64,000 nt of DNA from JBHHUI01 sp965248775 (GTDB lineage Bacteria > Chloroflexota > Anaerolineae > Anaerolineales > JBHHUI01), in NCBI GenBank assembly GCA_965248775.1, contig OZ252150.1, positions 2,976,001-3,040,000 on the forward strand. Direction: 5' to 3'. Each line of letters starts with the position of its first letter. Position 1 is the stretch's first letter. The notes beneath the pieces were generated by a model. The model was given only the letters and a program-made list of their open reading frames with translations. It searched no databases and was not told where the DNA came from. Shown in pieces: positions 28,205 through 36,125 of this stretch. Position numbers and translations under genes: made by a program.

Positions 28205-29044
28205 TCATGGCTTGTAGATTTCACAGCCCGGATAAGTATAGGCAAAGCCGTACCCTCGGGAGAGCAATTGGAAGGGTCTTTCGCCCGAGTTTTTCCAGAT
28301 TGCAACCGGACTACCATCCAAATCACCTCGGCTGATGTTGAGAGTTCCCGCAACCCATTCATCATCAATCCCCGCTGTGAGATCAGCAAGCGGATAGTAG
28401 ACCGCCCGGCCCTGATCGATTACGCCCAATCCAAGTTCCAGCTTCGGCAGGCGCTCATCGGGTTCAGTCATAGTCGACCGAAAATGCGGCGGCAGGAATC
28501 CCTGTTTCTTACCTCGGCGCCATAATGCCCAGCTCAAAAATTTCGACACCAACGAACGGTGGCTGGATATGTTGACCGTGATATCTAGATCGTTGGCCAA
28601 CGCTTCGGCAACATTTGTATGTGTAATCGGCCAGGTATGAAGCTGCTGACCGTGCAACGGGCCGTGAACGGCTTCGCCCGTTATGTGATCCCAATATGTG
28701 TGTGTTTCATCGTCAATGAGTAAAGATAAGCCGTTATAAAGACCACCGGCACTAAAGTGGTGGACTTTCCATTCAATGCTGGGCGTCAGACCGACGCCCG
28801 TATTGCACGGCGCTCAAAAACTGACCAAATAGGCTTCGCCCGCAAGTTTACCCTGCGCAAGATGGTGATAGGCCATCTGCTGCGTAATGAGTGCGCGCCG
28901 TTCAATGCCACGCTCGAACACGATCAGATCCGTGTCAGACGGCAGCCCTGTATCCCGCAGCAGTAATCCTTTGTTCGGAACGCGGAAGCGTTTGAACATA
29001 TCAGGTTTACGCAGTACGGCTTTGCTCAGATCAATTGTGGTCAC
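28205..29044 (-). CDS. DUF3179-family protein, candidate selenoprotein (UGA as Sec)
   Basis: Read from GTG 29044, with GGGGG a few bases upstream, to TGA at 28205 the frame is continuous except for one TGA at 28816-28814. Reading it as Sec gives 279 residues. Before the TGA: VPNKGLLLRDTGLPSDTDLIVFERG, then LITQQMAYHHLAQGKLAGEAYLVSF. After it: APCNTGVGLTPSIEWKVHHF, GGLYNGLSLLIDDETHTYWDHITGEAVHGPL. Both halves are DUF3179 (PF11376), whose members carry a CxxC in this place (for example FCPLCNTG); here it becomes U-A-P-C. A hairpin with a GGTCT loop follows 14 bases after the TGA. Codons on both sides are well conserved. The family function is unknown; a thiol/selenol redox role is inference. 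It lies 44 bases after a lipoprotein gene on the same strand. If Sec is not inserted, it is a pseudogene with one stop. Confidence 0.72.
28774..28805 (-). promoter_or_regulatory. Candidate bacterial SECIS element
   Basis: On the - strand the in-frame TGA is followed by 14 bases and then a perfect hairpin: 7-bp stem GGGCGTC/GACGCCC with apical loop GGTCT. A lower 4-bp stem CAAT/ATTG is separated from it by a small internal loop. The distance from the TGA to the first loop G is 21 bases, inside the range usual for bacterial SECIS elements (about 16-37). GGTCT is the SelB-contacting loop of E. coli fdhF. The element lies wholly inside the coding sequence, as bacterial SECIS elements do. Confidence 0.72.
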
Positions 29045-29088
29045 ATGGCCCCCAGTGGTTTGATGCGCGGCATGACATTGATCAAGTT

Positions 29089-30234
29089 CTATGCGTCGGG
29101 CACCCAGATGATCTCGCCATGCCCAACGGACTCACCGAGATAACGGGGCTCATCTGCGCCGATCAAGAGAATCCCTCCCGGATGTACCAATGCGATAAAG
29201 TCGCCATCCGGCGACCAGATCGTCCAGGGGCTATCAGTGAGAAGCTCGGTCTGCTGTTCTGGAGTTCCACCAGTCGCGGGCACCGTCCAGATTTCCCATG
29301 GCGGGCCGTGCGCCTGCACCGGCGCTGCACCCACCCAACTGAGTAGCCAATCACGCAAAGTCGGATCATTTGCCTCAGCAGCGTTCATCTCGCCGGAGGC
29401 CGCAAACGACACCACACTCCCATCCGGCGACAAGTGCGGTCCCGCCATCGCAAAGAATGTAGAACCGGGCACCAATTCACGCGCATTCGCACCGTCGCTA
29501 TCTGCGATCCACAAACTCTGTACGTAGGTTTCAAAGTCGAACACTAAGTAGACCAAGTAACTGCCGTCTATTGATATTGAGGGTTGCTGCCCGTTTGGAA
29601 TGATCATTTCCGCTTCACCGCCGGAGATAGGAACCCGCTCGATGCCAAGTGAAACGCCGGTTATATTGCCGTCTGCGTCAAAGGTTGGAGACGAATGTGC
29701 ATAATAAAGCCACAGACCATCCGGCGAAATGGTCGGGTTACTATACGATTCGTACTGCACGGTCCGCTCAAGAAGAAGATCCATTAAAGATAAATCACGC
29801 GCGGAGAGATAAATATCCGTAGCACCTAGTTGCGGAGTCCCCTCTGGTGGCGGTGAGCTGTATGCCAGAACCAGTTGATCCCCTTCGGACGTTGCAGCAA
29901 CGCCACCAAGATAACCGCGTTCTGGTAACTGCCACAACTGCGTTTGTTCACCTGTCCGCATGTCGATCTGCCAAAGGCCGTTTATCCCCTGGCTGTAGAT
30001 TAATCGCCCGGACAGATTCAGATCAGACAGCGAGTTTGAGGCTGGAGCAATTGTGGAGGCGGGCGGGACAGTGCCAGGATAGGTCGCCGTGGGACCGGTT
30101 GCCGGGATGCCCGGTGGTGAAGTGGCCACGACATCGGCAGTTGGAAATGCTCCAATTGGCGTCACTTCAGAAACCTGGATAGCACAGGCATGCAACAGAA
30201 TTGCCAGCACTGGTGCGAAATACTTTAGCTTCAT
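29089..30234 (-). CDS. Lipoprotein with WD40/TolB-like beta-propeller repeats
   Basis: A 381-residue lipoprotein: basic start, hydrophobic core and lipobox LLHAC near residue 17, then a Thr/Pro-rich spacer. The body repeats the PD40/TolB pattern ISPDGLWLYYAHSSP, ISIDGSYLVYLVFD, LSPDGSVVSFAAS, WSPDGDFIALVHPGG. The role is probably binding or sensing at the outer face; no partner is obvious. Its start overlaps the CopCD gene end by 4 bases (ATGA), so it is translated with it. It ends with TAG. Confidence 0.78.
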   Translation of the reverse strand: MKLKYFAPVLAILLHACAIQVSEVTPIGAFPTADVVATSPPGIPATGPTATYPGTVPPASTIAPASNSLSDLNLSGRLIYSQGINGLWQIDMRTGEQTQLWQLPERGYLGGVAATSEGDQLVLAYSSPPPEGTPQLGATDIYLSARDLSLMDLLLERTVQYESYSNPTISPDGLWLYYAHSSPTFDADGNITGVSLGIERVPISGGEAEMIIPNGQQPSISIDGSYLVYLVFDFETYVQSLWIADSDGANARELVPGSTFFAMAGPHLSPDGSVVSFAASGEMNAAEANDPTLRDWLLSWVGAAPVQAHGPPWEIWTVPATGGTPEQQTELLTDSPWTIWSPDGDFIALVHPGGILLIGADEPRYLGESVGHGEIIWVPDA

Positions 30235-32453
30235 TGCACATCCTCCGGCACAAGCGTGCGGATATAGTTGAGCAGGTGCCAGCGTTCTTCATCCGTCAGC
30301 AAGTCGCCAAACGCGGGCATGGGTGAATTCGGATAACCGTCTGTGATCCATTCGTAGATTTGCCCGTCGGTATGCAGACCCGGGATCATATGGACTTGCA
30401 TGTCAGCCGGCGGCGGATTAAGCAGTACCCCTGCTGGACCATCTCCCAGACCTGCGACTCCATGGCAGACAAGACAGTTTTGCTCGTATTTGCCCTTCCC
30501 AATTGCCAGCGATTCTTGAGAAGGTGGGATCGGATTTACCCCGACAAGCGCTGCTTCGGCGATTGCCGTCCCCGTGCGTCCTACGCCGACACTTGTTAGC
30601 GCCAGCCCGAGCGCCGGCAATACTCCGAAAGCAAACCTACGCGCGCGGGTACTGAGTAAGGCAAACATCGCCAGAAGATAAAAGACAGCGACCGCGTAAA
30701 CGATTGCCGCCGCATAGCGGAAGAGTTGTGGCCGATTGGAGACTGCCCTTGTTTGCCCGGGCGCGGCCAATGCCACAGCATAGTTGGCGAAGGCATCAAA
30801 TTCACCGGTGCGCCGCACTGCTGCCTGAATCTGCCATTCTCCCGGCAGACTGAGATTCCCGCCGTCGGCCCGATAGAGCCCCGCCCCTGCTGGTTCAAGT
30901 GCAAGCGCACTCGGCGCGAGTTCGCCGGACAGTGGCGAAAATCTCAGTTCCACATCTGTTGAATCCGACACGAGTTGGCGATCTTCGTCTCGCACGTTGA
31001 GTTCGAACGCATTAAATCCGATAGAACCTGGAGTCACTTTGAGCGCCAGACTTAGATCCTCCGCCCGCTCCGTGAACGCCAAACGCCCACCCAGAGATTC
31101 TGCCGGGGGGGTGGAGGCAAACATACTGGCTACCAGAAGAAGCGTTATACCGAGAACGAGTTCGCCTGAAACAGTGCGTCGTAATTGCACCGACAAGTCT
31201 GAGTCTGAACCAGACTCCACCGCAGTTCGCAATAGCGGCCGCAGAATGGTCAGGTTGACAGCAGCGAGTGCAATGAGTGGCGCAAGCAATGCGAGCTTGA
31301 TCAACAACGCGCGCCCATAATCGCTATTAAATAGTGCGTCGAATGTTGCCACCGTAATGATTGCGTTGTACAGGCCAGTCAATGTCAGTGTGCCAACGGT
31401 CACCAGACCCACATTAGAAAAGCGCGGCACGAGCGCAGCCGCCATCCGGGTACGATCTGATTTGGCCTGGATTCGAATCCCGAATAGGCCCACTGTCAGA
31501 TACACCAGCCCACCGAGCCACACAGTCGCCATTCCCAGATGTAACCAGATAGACAGCACCGGCAAAAAAGGCTTGGGCACTGCTGCCGCATGGTTGTTCA
31601 AACTAATGGTCAGAAGCATACCTGCGATTGCGACCGGACGAAAATATTGCACCCAGGGCTGGTGATAGCCATCCACCACCAGTAGGATAATCATGAACCC
31701 GATACGGCTAAGCCACAATAATCCATAGCGCGCACCGAATACCTACTCTGTCATTGAAAAGTTGAGCACAGCAAACCAGGGGGGCAGACTCGTTGCAACC
31801 TGGATATGCCAGAAGAGAGCGGCGCCGCTTGAACCCAGGAAGATGATCACGCCGAGTTGGCGCAGCTGATCGAAACGGCGCTCGATCACACTCGCGCCTG
31901 CGTCGGGATGTATCGTTCGCCAGACTGGTTCCCAGACATAGCTTCGGAAGACGTAGCCACCAATGACGAGCGCGGCTCCGATGATCGTCAACCAACGCGG
32001 GATGATCTCGCCCGGATTGGCTGCAACAACGCTCATACTCGCCCCCCCTGCTGCGGCGAGGGCAGCCGGATCGACAGAACCGACCGCGAACGGGGACGTA
32101 CCGAGAGTGATATGCCCATCTACCACGGAGAGAGCTTGCCAAGACACGGTATAGACACCGTCTGCGAGTGAACGCAGCCCTACTGTAATGTGCAGCGGAT
32201 CGTCAGGGTTGACCTGTGTATCGTCTACATCCACGCGCTCGCCGGAGATCGAAATTACCTTGACCTCAGTAAAGCCGAGTTCAACCGGTTCAGTTACCCA
32301 TATTTCCACCAGCGCTGGGGCGGTATCCAGTAGCTCGTTGGGAGCGGGGTTCGAGCGCAAGAAAAGCGCATGCGCCGAAACGGCAGCAACTGGTACAAAC
32401 AGGAGCAGTGCTCCTATCACAAATGGGAACAATCGTTTAAGTTGAATCATCAA
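30231..32453 (-). pseudogene. CopC-CopD-cytochrome c fusion, interrupted by an in-frame TAG
   Basis: Two adjacent open frames (31743-32453 and 30231-31718) lie in the same frame, separated only by a TAG at 31743-31745. Joined, they give a normal fusion: signal peptide, CopC domain with N-terminal His after cleavage (SAHALFLRSNPAP ... LSVVDGHITLGTSPFAVG), then CopD helices (IPRWLTIIGAALVIGGYVF, FGARYGLLWLSRIGFMIILL, WLHLGMATVWLGGLVYL), a long beta-rich extracytoplasmic part, and a C-terminal cytochrome c domain with heme motif CLVCHG and axial Met in NSPMPAFGDLL. This would handle copper at the cell surface. The second part could restart at TTG 31718, but the break falls between membrane helices, so a split protein would be unusual. 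Either a real nonsense mutation, an error, or suppression. Confidence 0.8.
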
Positions 32454-32518
32454 ACAAATAGCCAGTGAGCCGCAGCGATTTTGTTCGCAGGGGTCACAAT
32501 AGGTTCGTTTGCCGGAAC

Positions 32519-33067
32519 TTATTCGGAGACAGTGACAGTTACAGTCGAACCATCTTCCAGTTCCTCATGCGTGCCAAGCGCAAGGTGGACTTCGATAGTA
32601 TGCTCACCCGGCTCCAGGCCTCGCAGCGCCTGGTCGAAATCATGGCCGAGTACCATGCCGTGCGAAACACCATCTACATAGACATGCCAGTGACTGCCGT
32701 CGTCAAGCTCGAAATTCTCGACTTCTACCTCAACGATAACTTCTGAGCCAGTGATAACGTCGCCTTCCTGAGGCGAGATTATATGGATTGCCGCGCCCCC
32801 TTCATTAGGGATACGCCCAAGGTCCTCGTGGACTGCCTCGTGTTCATCAGATTGCTCGTCATGTGACTCACCCCCGTCATGCTCGCCTTCGCCTTCGTGT
32901 TCGTCCGATCCTTCATCGTGCGATTCAGATTCGTTGTGCTCACTCCCCGCATCGTGTTCTTCAGTTGTGATCGTACCTTCTGTGTTACAGGCAGCGACAA
33001 GCATTGCAATGATGAAGAGCGCGCCCAGCCAACGGAGCCAGAGTGCGCGTGGTTGTTGTTTCTGCAT
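32519..33067 (-). CDS. His/Glu/Asp-rich metal-binding lipoprotein
   Basis: A 182-residue lipoprotein from ATG 33067, set by GGAG 9 bases upstream. The signal ends in a lipobox MLVAAC, followed by ~50 residues rich in His, Glu and Asp (HDAGSEHNESESHDEGSDEH and similar), a clear metal-binding stretch. The C-terminal ~100 residues are an Ig-like/DUF4399-type domain (GAAIHIISPQEGDVITGSEV, DGSHWHVYVDGVSHGMV, GEHTIEVHLALGTHEEL) with His positions suited to copper or zinc. It lies just upstream of the CopCD gene and probably supplies or buffers metal for it, which is inference from context. Confidence 0.75.
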   Translation of the reverse strand: MQKQQPRALWLRWLGALFIIAMLVAACNTEGTITTEEHDAGSEHNESESHDEGSDEHEGEGEHDGGESHDEQSDEHEAVHEDLGRIPNEGGAAIHIISPQEGDVITGSEVIVEVEVENFELDDGSHWHVYVDGVSHGMVLGHDFDQALRGLEPGEHTIEVHLALGTHEELEDGSTVTVTVSE

Positions 33068-33121
33068 TGTAAAAATCTCCAGGTCATAACGTCTATAGGT
33101 ATTCAACCCGGTTGTAAGCTT

Positions 33122-33697
33122 TTAACGTCGACGGAGCAGCCCGGCAAATCCAACACCCAGTCCGGCCAGGCCGAGTATGGCCGCGCCGATGGCGATCTGA
33201 TTGGCGGTCCGCAAACGCTCATCCAGCGCTGCGATTTCCTGATGCAGCGTACGCGCTTGTGGTTGCGTCTCCGGGAATTGCAGCACTGCAGCAGAGAGAA
33301 CCTCTTCCGGTTCCACACGCAAATCCAGCAGTTCTCCATTAATATCGCCACTGAGATGCACTTCGTATTGGCCACGTACCGTCGGATAAATATCTGTCAG
33401 ATATAATCCCAGCTCGGGTGCAGGCGCCAGATTCCCGGTGAAGGACTCGCCTGCATAGCTGACGACAATGTCTAGCGTACCTTCCAGTTTGTCAACCGGT
33501 TCGCCGTCCTCGGTGACTTGTAAAAGGATGGCATTTCGCTCGCCTACGATCACTGGTTCGACTTCCCAGCCGACGATCAACACGTAAGGTCCAACTTCGA
33601 CCCGCTCGTGCGCCTGCACAGCGACAGGTGTGAGCAGCACTAATGCCAGCACAACAGTACAGACTGCCAGGTTGAATATTCGTTTTTCTAAATTCAT
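33122..33697 (-). CDS. Secreted membrane-anchored protein, copper-cluster associated
   Basis: A 191-residue protein from ATG 33697 (MNLEKRIFNLAVCTVVLALVLL). A signal peptide ends near VAVQA, and the mature part begins HERVEVGPYVLIVGWEVEPVIVGERN, an N-terminal His followed by a beta-sandwich of the CopC/YtkA sort. A coiled coil (LHQEIAALDERLRTAN) and a C-terminal helix with RRR follow. The same HERVEVG-type opening occurs in Chloroflexota copper clusters. It is co-directional with the His-rich lipoprotein and CopCD genes. The fold is plausible; the function is not established. Confidence 0.65.
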   Translation of the reverse strand: MNLEKRIFNLAVCTVVLALVLLTPVAVQAHERVEVGPYVLIVGWEVEPVIVGERNAILLQVTEDGEPVDKLEGTLDIVVSYAGESFTGNLAPAPELGLYLTDIYPTVRGQYEVHLSGDINGELLDLRVEPEEVLSAAVLQFPETQPQARTLHQEIAALDERLRTANQIAIGAAILGLAGLGVGFAGLLRRR

Positions 33698-33842
33698 GTG
33701 TCTATTCTCACGATTTGCCAATTCCATTGGCAAATCGAGCATTCATATTAATACATTTCTATCGTCACGTTCAATTGATGCTACTTGGCATAGGCGCGCA
33801 GCAACAGCGCTGCCGCTGTGCGTTGAACAATGATAGATTGAA

Positions 33843-34157
33843 TTATCGAGGTGGTGGAACAGGCTGGGAAAGCGCAAACGGCCGGAGCCAAATGGATGCT
33901 TGCAAGATGTTGTATGTCATTCGTTCGCCAAGCAGCGCTACAAGTGGTAGGACTGGCAATAAGGCCACCACGAATACGAGCAAGGGAAACTGAGCACCAC
34001 GCGCCAGGGTGGGCTCGTAGAACTGGCCGCCAATATGCAGATGCGAGCCATGTCCCATTCCTGCCGGATGGACATGTTGATCGGGGAGCAGAAAAAGCGT
34101 TCCCGGTATGACGAGCAAACAGATCACCACAAGAGCGCTAAGCCGATAGAATGACAT
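33843..34157 (-). CDS. Small membrane protein with His-rich loop
   Basis: A protein of 104 residues from ATG 34157, with two membrane helices (LSALVVICLLVIPGTLFLL and FPLLVFVVALLPVLPLVALL) and between them a short extracytoplasmic loop rich in His (DQHVHPAGMGHGSHLHIGG). The loop suggests metal contact in this copper/zinc neighbourhood. It is divergent from the next gene across ~75 bases. I do not recognise the family. Confidence 0.5.
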   Translation of the reverse strand: MSFYRLSALVVICLLVIPGTLFLLPDQHVHPAGMGHGSHLHIGGQFYEPTLARGAQFPLLVFVVALLPVLPLVALLGERMTYNILQASIWLRPFALSQPVPPPR

Positions 34158-34233
34158 GTGTATATTGTAACAAAGTATTGTAAGCATGCTAGAATGCGCG
34201 CCGCGCTTTTGGGGCGAAGATGCTAGACAATTG

Positions 34234-34788
34234 ATGAATAAACTAGCGCGTTTTGTCTTATTAGCAACATTCTTTCTCTGGGTGCTGCAGCCTGCGCCGG
34301 TCGCTGCACACGGTCGGGGCGGAACTGATCAGCTGCGTGCCGCCGCAGCGGGGCCGTATGTCGTCTGGGTTTGGTCCGATCCAGATCCATTGCGCGTCGG
34401 TGCCATGCACTTCACTATCGTGGTCGCCGAGTCTGCAGATCAGGCACCCAGCGGAGACGTGCAGTTAACGGCGCGTGCTGCTCCATTCGCTGCTCCTGAT
34501 ACCCCGCTTGTGGCTATGGCAGAATCCCGAAGATCGATCTACAACTTCTATGTTGTTTCTTTTGCACCTTCGATTTCCGGCAATTGGGTTGTGAACCTGA
34601 GCATTGAAGGTGCTACCGGAACAGGAGAAATCGGATTTGAAGTTGAGGTGCTTCCCGAGCGAGATTTTGATTGGGGTGTAGTGCTGAAAATTGGGCTCGC
34701 GGTATTGCCGATCGGAGGCCTGACGTGGTGGTTCCTGATGGCACCTCAGCGCAAAGACGGCATTGGGCCGGGACCGAACACCAAATAA
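34234..34788 (+). CDS. Exported protein with YtkA/FixH-like domain
   Basis: A 184-residue protein from ATG 34234 (MNKLARFVLLATFFLWVL). A signal peptide ends near VAAHG. The mature part begins with HGRGG and a beta-sandwich (AAAGPYVVWVWSDPDPLRVGAMHFTIVVAE, SGNWVVNLSIEGATG), like YtkA/FixH-type domains that hold metals or assist oxidase assembly. A C-terminal helix (VVLKIGLAVLPIGGLTWWFLM) anchors it. Its 3' end overlaps the convergent DUF2085 gene by 43 bases. The function is inferred from context only. Confidence 0.6.
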   Translation: MNKLARFVLLATFFLWVLQPAPVAAHGRGGTDQLRAAAAGPYVVWVWSDPDPLRVGAMHFTIVVAESADQAPSGDVQLTARAAPFAAPDTPLVAMAESRRSIYNFYVVSFAPSISGNWVVNLSIEGATGTGEIGFEVEVLPERDFDWGVVLKIGLAVLPIGGLTWWFLMAPQRKDGIGPGPNTK

Positions 34789-35549
34789 CGGAGAGTGGAA
34801 CTCGCCCCCAATACGAGGGCAGCAAGTACCAATGCCAGCAGAAATACCGGAGCGAGATCGATCCATCTGTCCGCTCGACCCGTATTTCCAAAAAACGAAA
34901 CAGCCAGTACCCCACTCAGCACCGACATCAGCAAAAGTTGCCCGCATATCACAATAATGGAAACGGGGAACAAAAGCAAACCGACCTCCGAGATGGCCGC
35001 CAGAAAGAATAGCACCACGAACAGCAGGGCAAGCCCAAGATCACGCCAGCCGGTCAGTGGCGCTTCATCCGGGCCGCTCCGCCATATGATCTGATTGAAG
35101 GTCGGTAACATCACACCCGCGATCCCCAGCCCGGCGAGCAACCCGGTTCCCAGGCGCAGGTACACCTGCGGTACATACGGCGTTGGCAGATAAAGGTCGT
35201 AGGCGATTGCGTTGAGCCCGTCGAGGCCCATAATGCCGATAAATCCGATAAACACAGCCAGCATTGGCGGTTGGGAATATTCCATGGCACGAAATCGTCG
35301 GACGAGCGCGATCGTAACCAGGCCGATGATAAAGCCGCCGAATATCCCGCTTTCGCGCGCCTCGATTGGCATTTGAATACCGCCATGGAAAAGGCTGTGC
35401 CCGGGCCGTTGCGGACAGATACCGTAGGCCACACCCCAAAGCTTGTCGTACAGCGACCAGGGTGCAAGGAGCGCGAACACACCAACCAACCCGAGCAGCC
35501 AGGCAGCGCGGCGGGGTTGTCCAAATATGAGTGCCCCTGCAGTCTTCAT
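34746..35549 (-). CDS. DUF2085 family membrane protein
   Basis: A 267-residue protein with about seven membrane helices. The signature near residue 43, ICPQRPGHSLFHGGIQMPIEARESGIFGGF, corresponds to the DUF2085 pattern (CHQ.P.RS.F.GG.Q.P.CARCTG), though the usual CxxCTG cysteines are replaced by EARESG, so a metal or redox role of those cysteines is lost here. The function of the family is not known. It is divergent from the fur-type gene, sharing a 113-base promoter region that contains a metal-regulator-like palindrome. Confidence 0.7.
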   Translation of the reverse strand: MKTAGALIFGQPRRAAWLLGLVGVFALLAPWSLYDKLWGVAYGICPQRPGHSLFHGGIQMPIEARESGIFGGFIIGLVTIALVRRFRAMEYSQPPMLAVFIGFIGIMGLDGLNAIAYDLYLPTPYVPQVYLRLGTGLLAGLGIAGVMLPTFNQIIWRSGPDEAPLTGWRDLGLALLFVVLFFLAAISEVGLLLFPVSIIVICGQLLLMSVLSGVLAVSFFGNTGRADRWIDLAPVFLLALVLAALVLGASSTLRYLVFGPGPMPSLR

Positions 35550-35625
35550 CTCAATTGGTCCTCATATAAGATATCAGGCATCTCAAGACTCGAGGTTTGA
35601 CATTCCGCGTGAGTACTAATACAAT

Positions 35626-35643
35626 TATTCGCAATTGCGAATA
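35626..35643. promoter_or_regulatory. Palindromic operator, probable Fur/Zur box
   Basis: A perfect 18-bp palindrome, TATTCGCAATTGCGAATA, 19 bases before the fur-type start codon, with a further half-site-like GTTGCAATA just after it. A/T-rich inverted repeats of this size at a fur-family gene are typical autoregulatory sites. It could also control the divergent DUF2085 gene and the downstream zinc transporter. Confidence 0.65.
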
Positions 35644-35662
35644 GTTGCAATAAGGAAATACG

Positions 35663-36100
35663 ATGAGCCACCACACACGTGATGTTTCTACCTTGATCCG
35701 GCAACACGGACACCGCATGACGCCACAACGGCAGTTGATTCTGGATGCCCTCTGTGACGCAGGCGGCCACGCTACACCAGACGAAGTGTATCAGCGCGTA
35801 CAACCCATGTCGAGCGCTATCAACCGGGCAACAGTGTACCGCACCCTGAATGTACTGTGCGAAGTAGGTCTGGCCACTTCCACCATGAGCAATACCAGTC
35901 ATTTGGAATATGAAATCGCAGGCGGCAAGCCTCACCATCATCTCGTTTGTCAGGTTTGCGGTGAAACCGAACAAATTCCACATCGTGCCATCGCGCCTCT
36001 GTATGAGCGCATCTCAGAGGAATATGAATTCAAGGTGACGGAGCAAACGCATCTAACCTTGCTTGGGATGTGCTCTCAATGTGAGCACGCAGCAGACTAG
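35663..36100 (+). CDS. Fur-family metal-responsive repressor (Zur-like)
   Basis: A 145-residue Fur-family regulator. The N-terminal winged helix (HGHRMTPQRQLILDALCDAGGHATPDEVYQRV, then INRATVYRTLNVLCEVGL) is followed by a metal-binding half with HHHLVCQVCGETEQI and CSQCEH, the two CxxC structural zinc motifs. With a zinc-type ABC transporter directly downstream the likely co-repressor is zinc, although manganese or iron cannot be excluded by sequence. AAGGA precedes ATG 35663. It ends with TAG and probably shares a transcript with the transporter. Confidence 0.88.
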   Translation: MSHHTRDVSTLIRQHGHRMTPQRQLILDALCDAGGHATPDEVYQRVQPMSSAINRATVYRTLNVLCEVGLATSTMSNTSHLEYEIAGGKPHHHLVCQVCGETEQIPHRAIAPLYERISEEYEFKVTEQTHLTLLGMCSQCEHAAD

Positions 36101-36125
36101 CCACTCATTAATTCTCAAACCTCAT

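Noticed and set aside
28205..28657. Treating the 3' half of the DUF3179 frame as a separate gene
   Set aside because: It begins in the middle of the conserved domain; the preceding in-frame codons up to the TGA are also DUF3179-like.
28814..28816. Simple nonsense mutation as the only reading of the DUF3179 TGA
   Set aside because: The TGA replaces the CxxC cysteine and is followed by a SECIS-like hairpin at the right distance, which chance would rarely give; it stays as the alternative.
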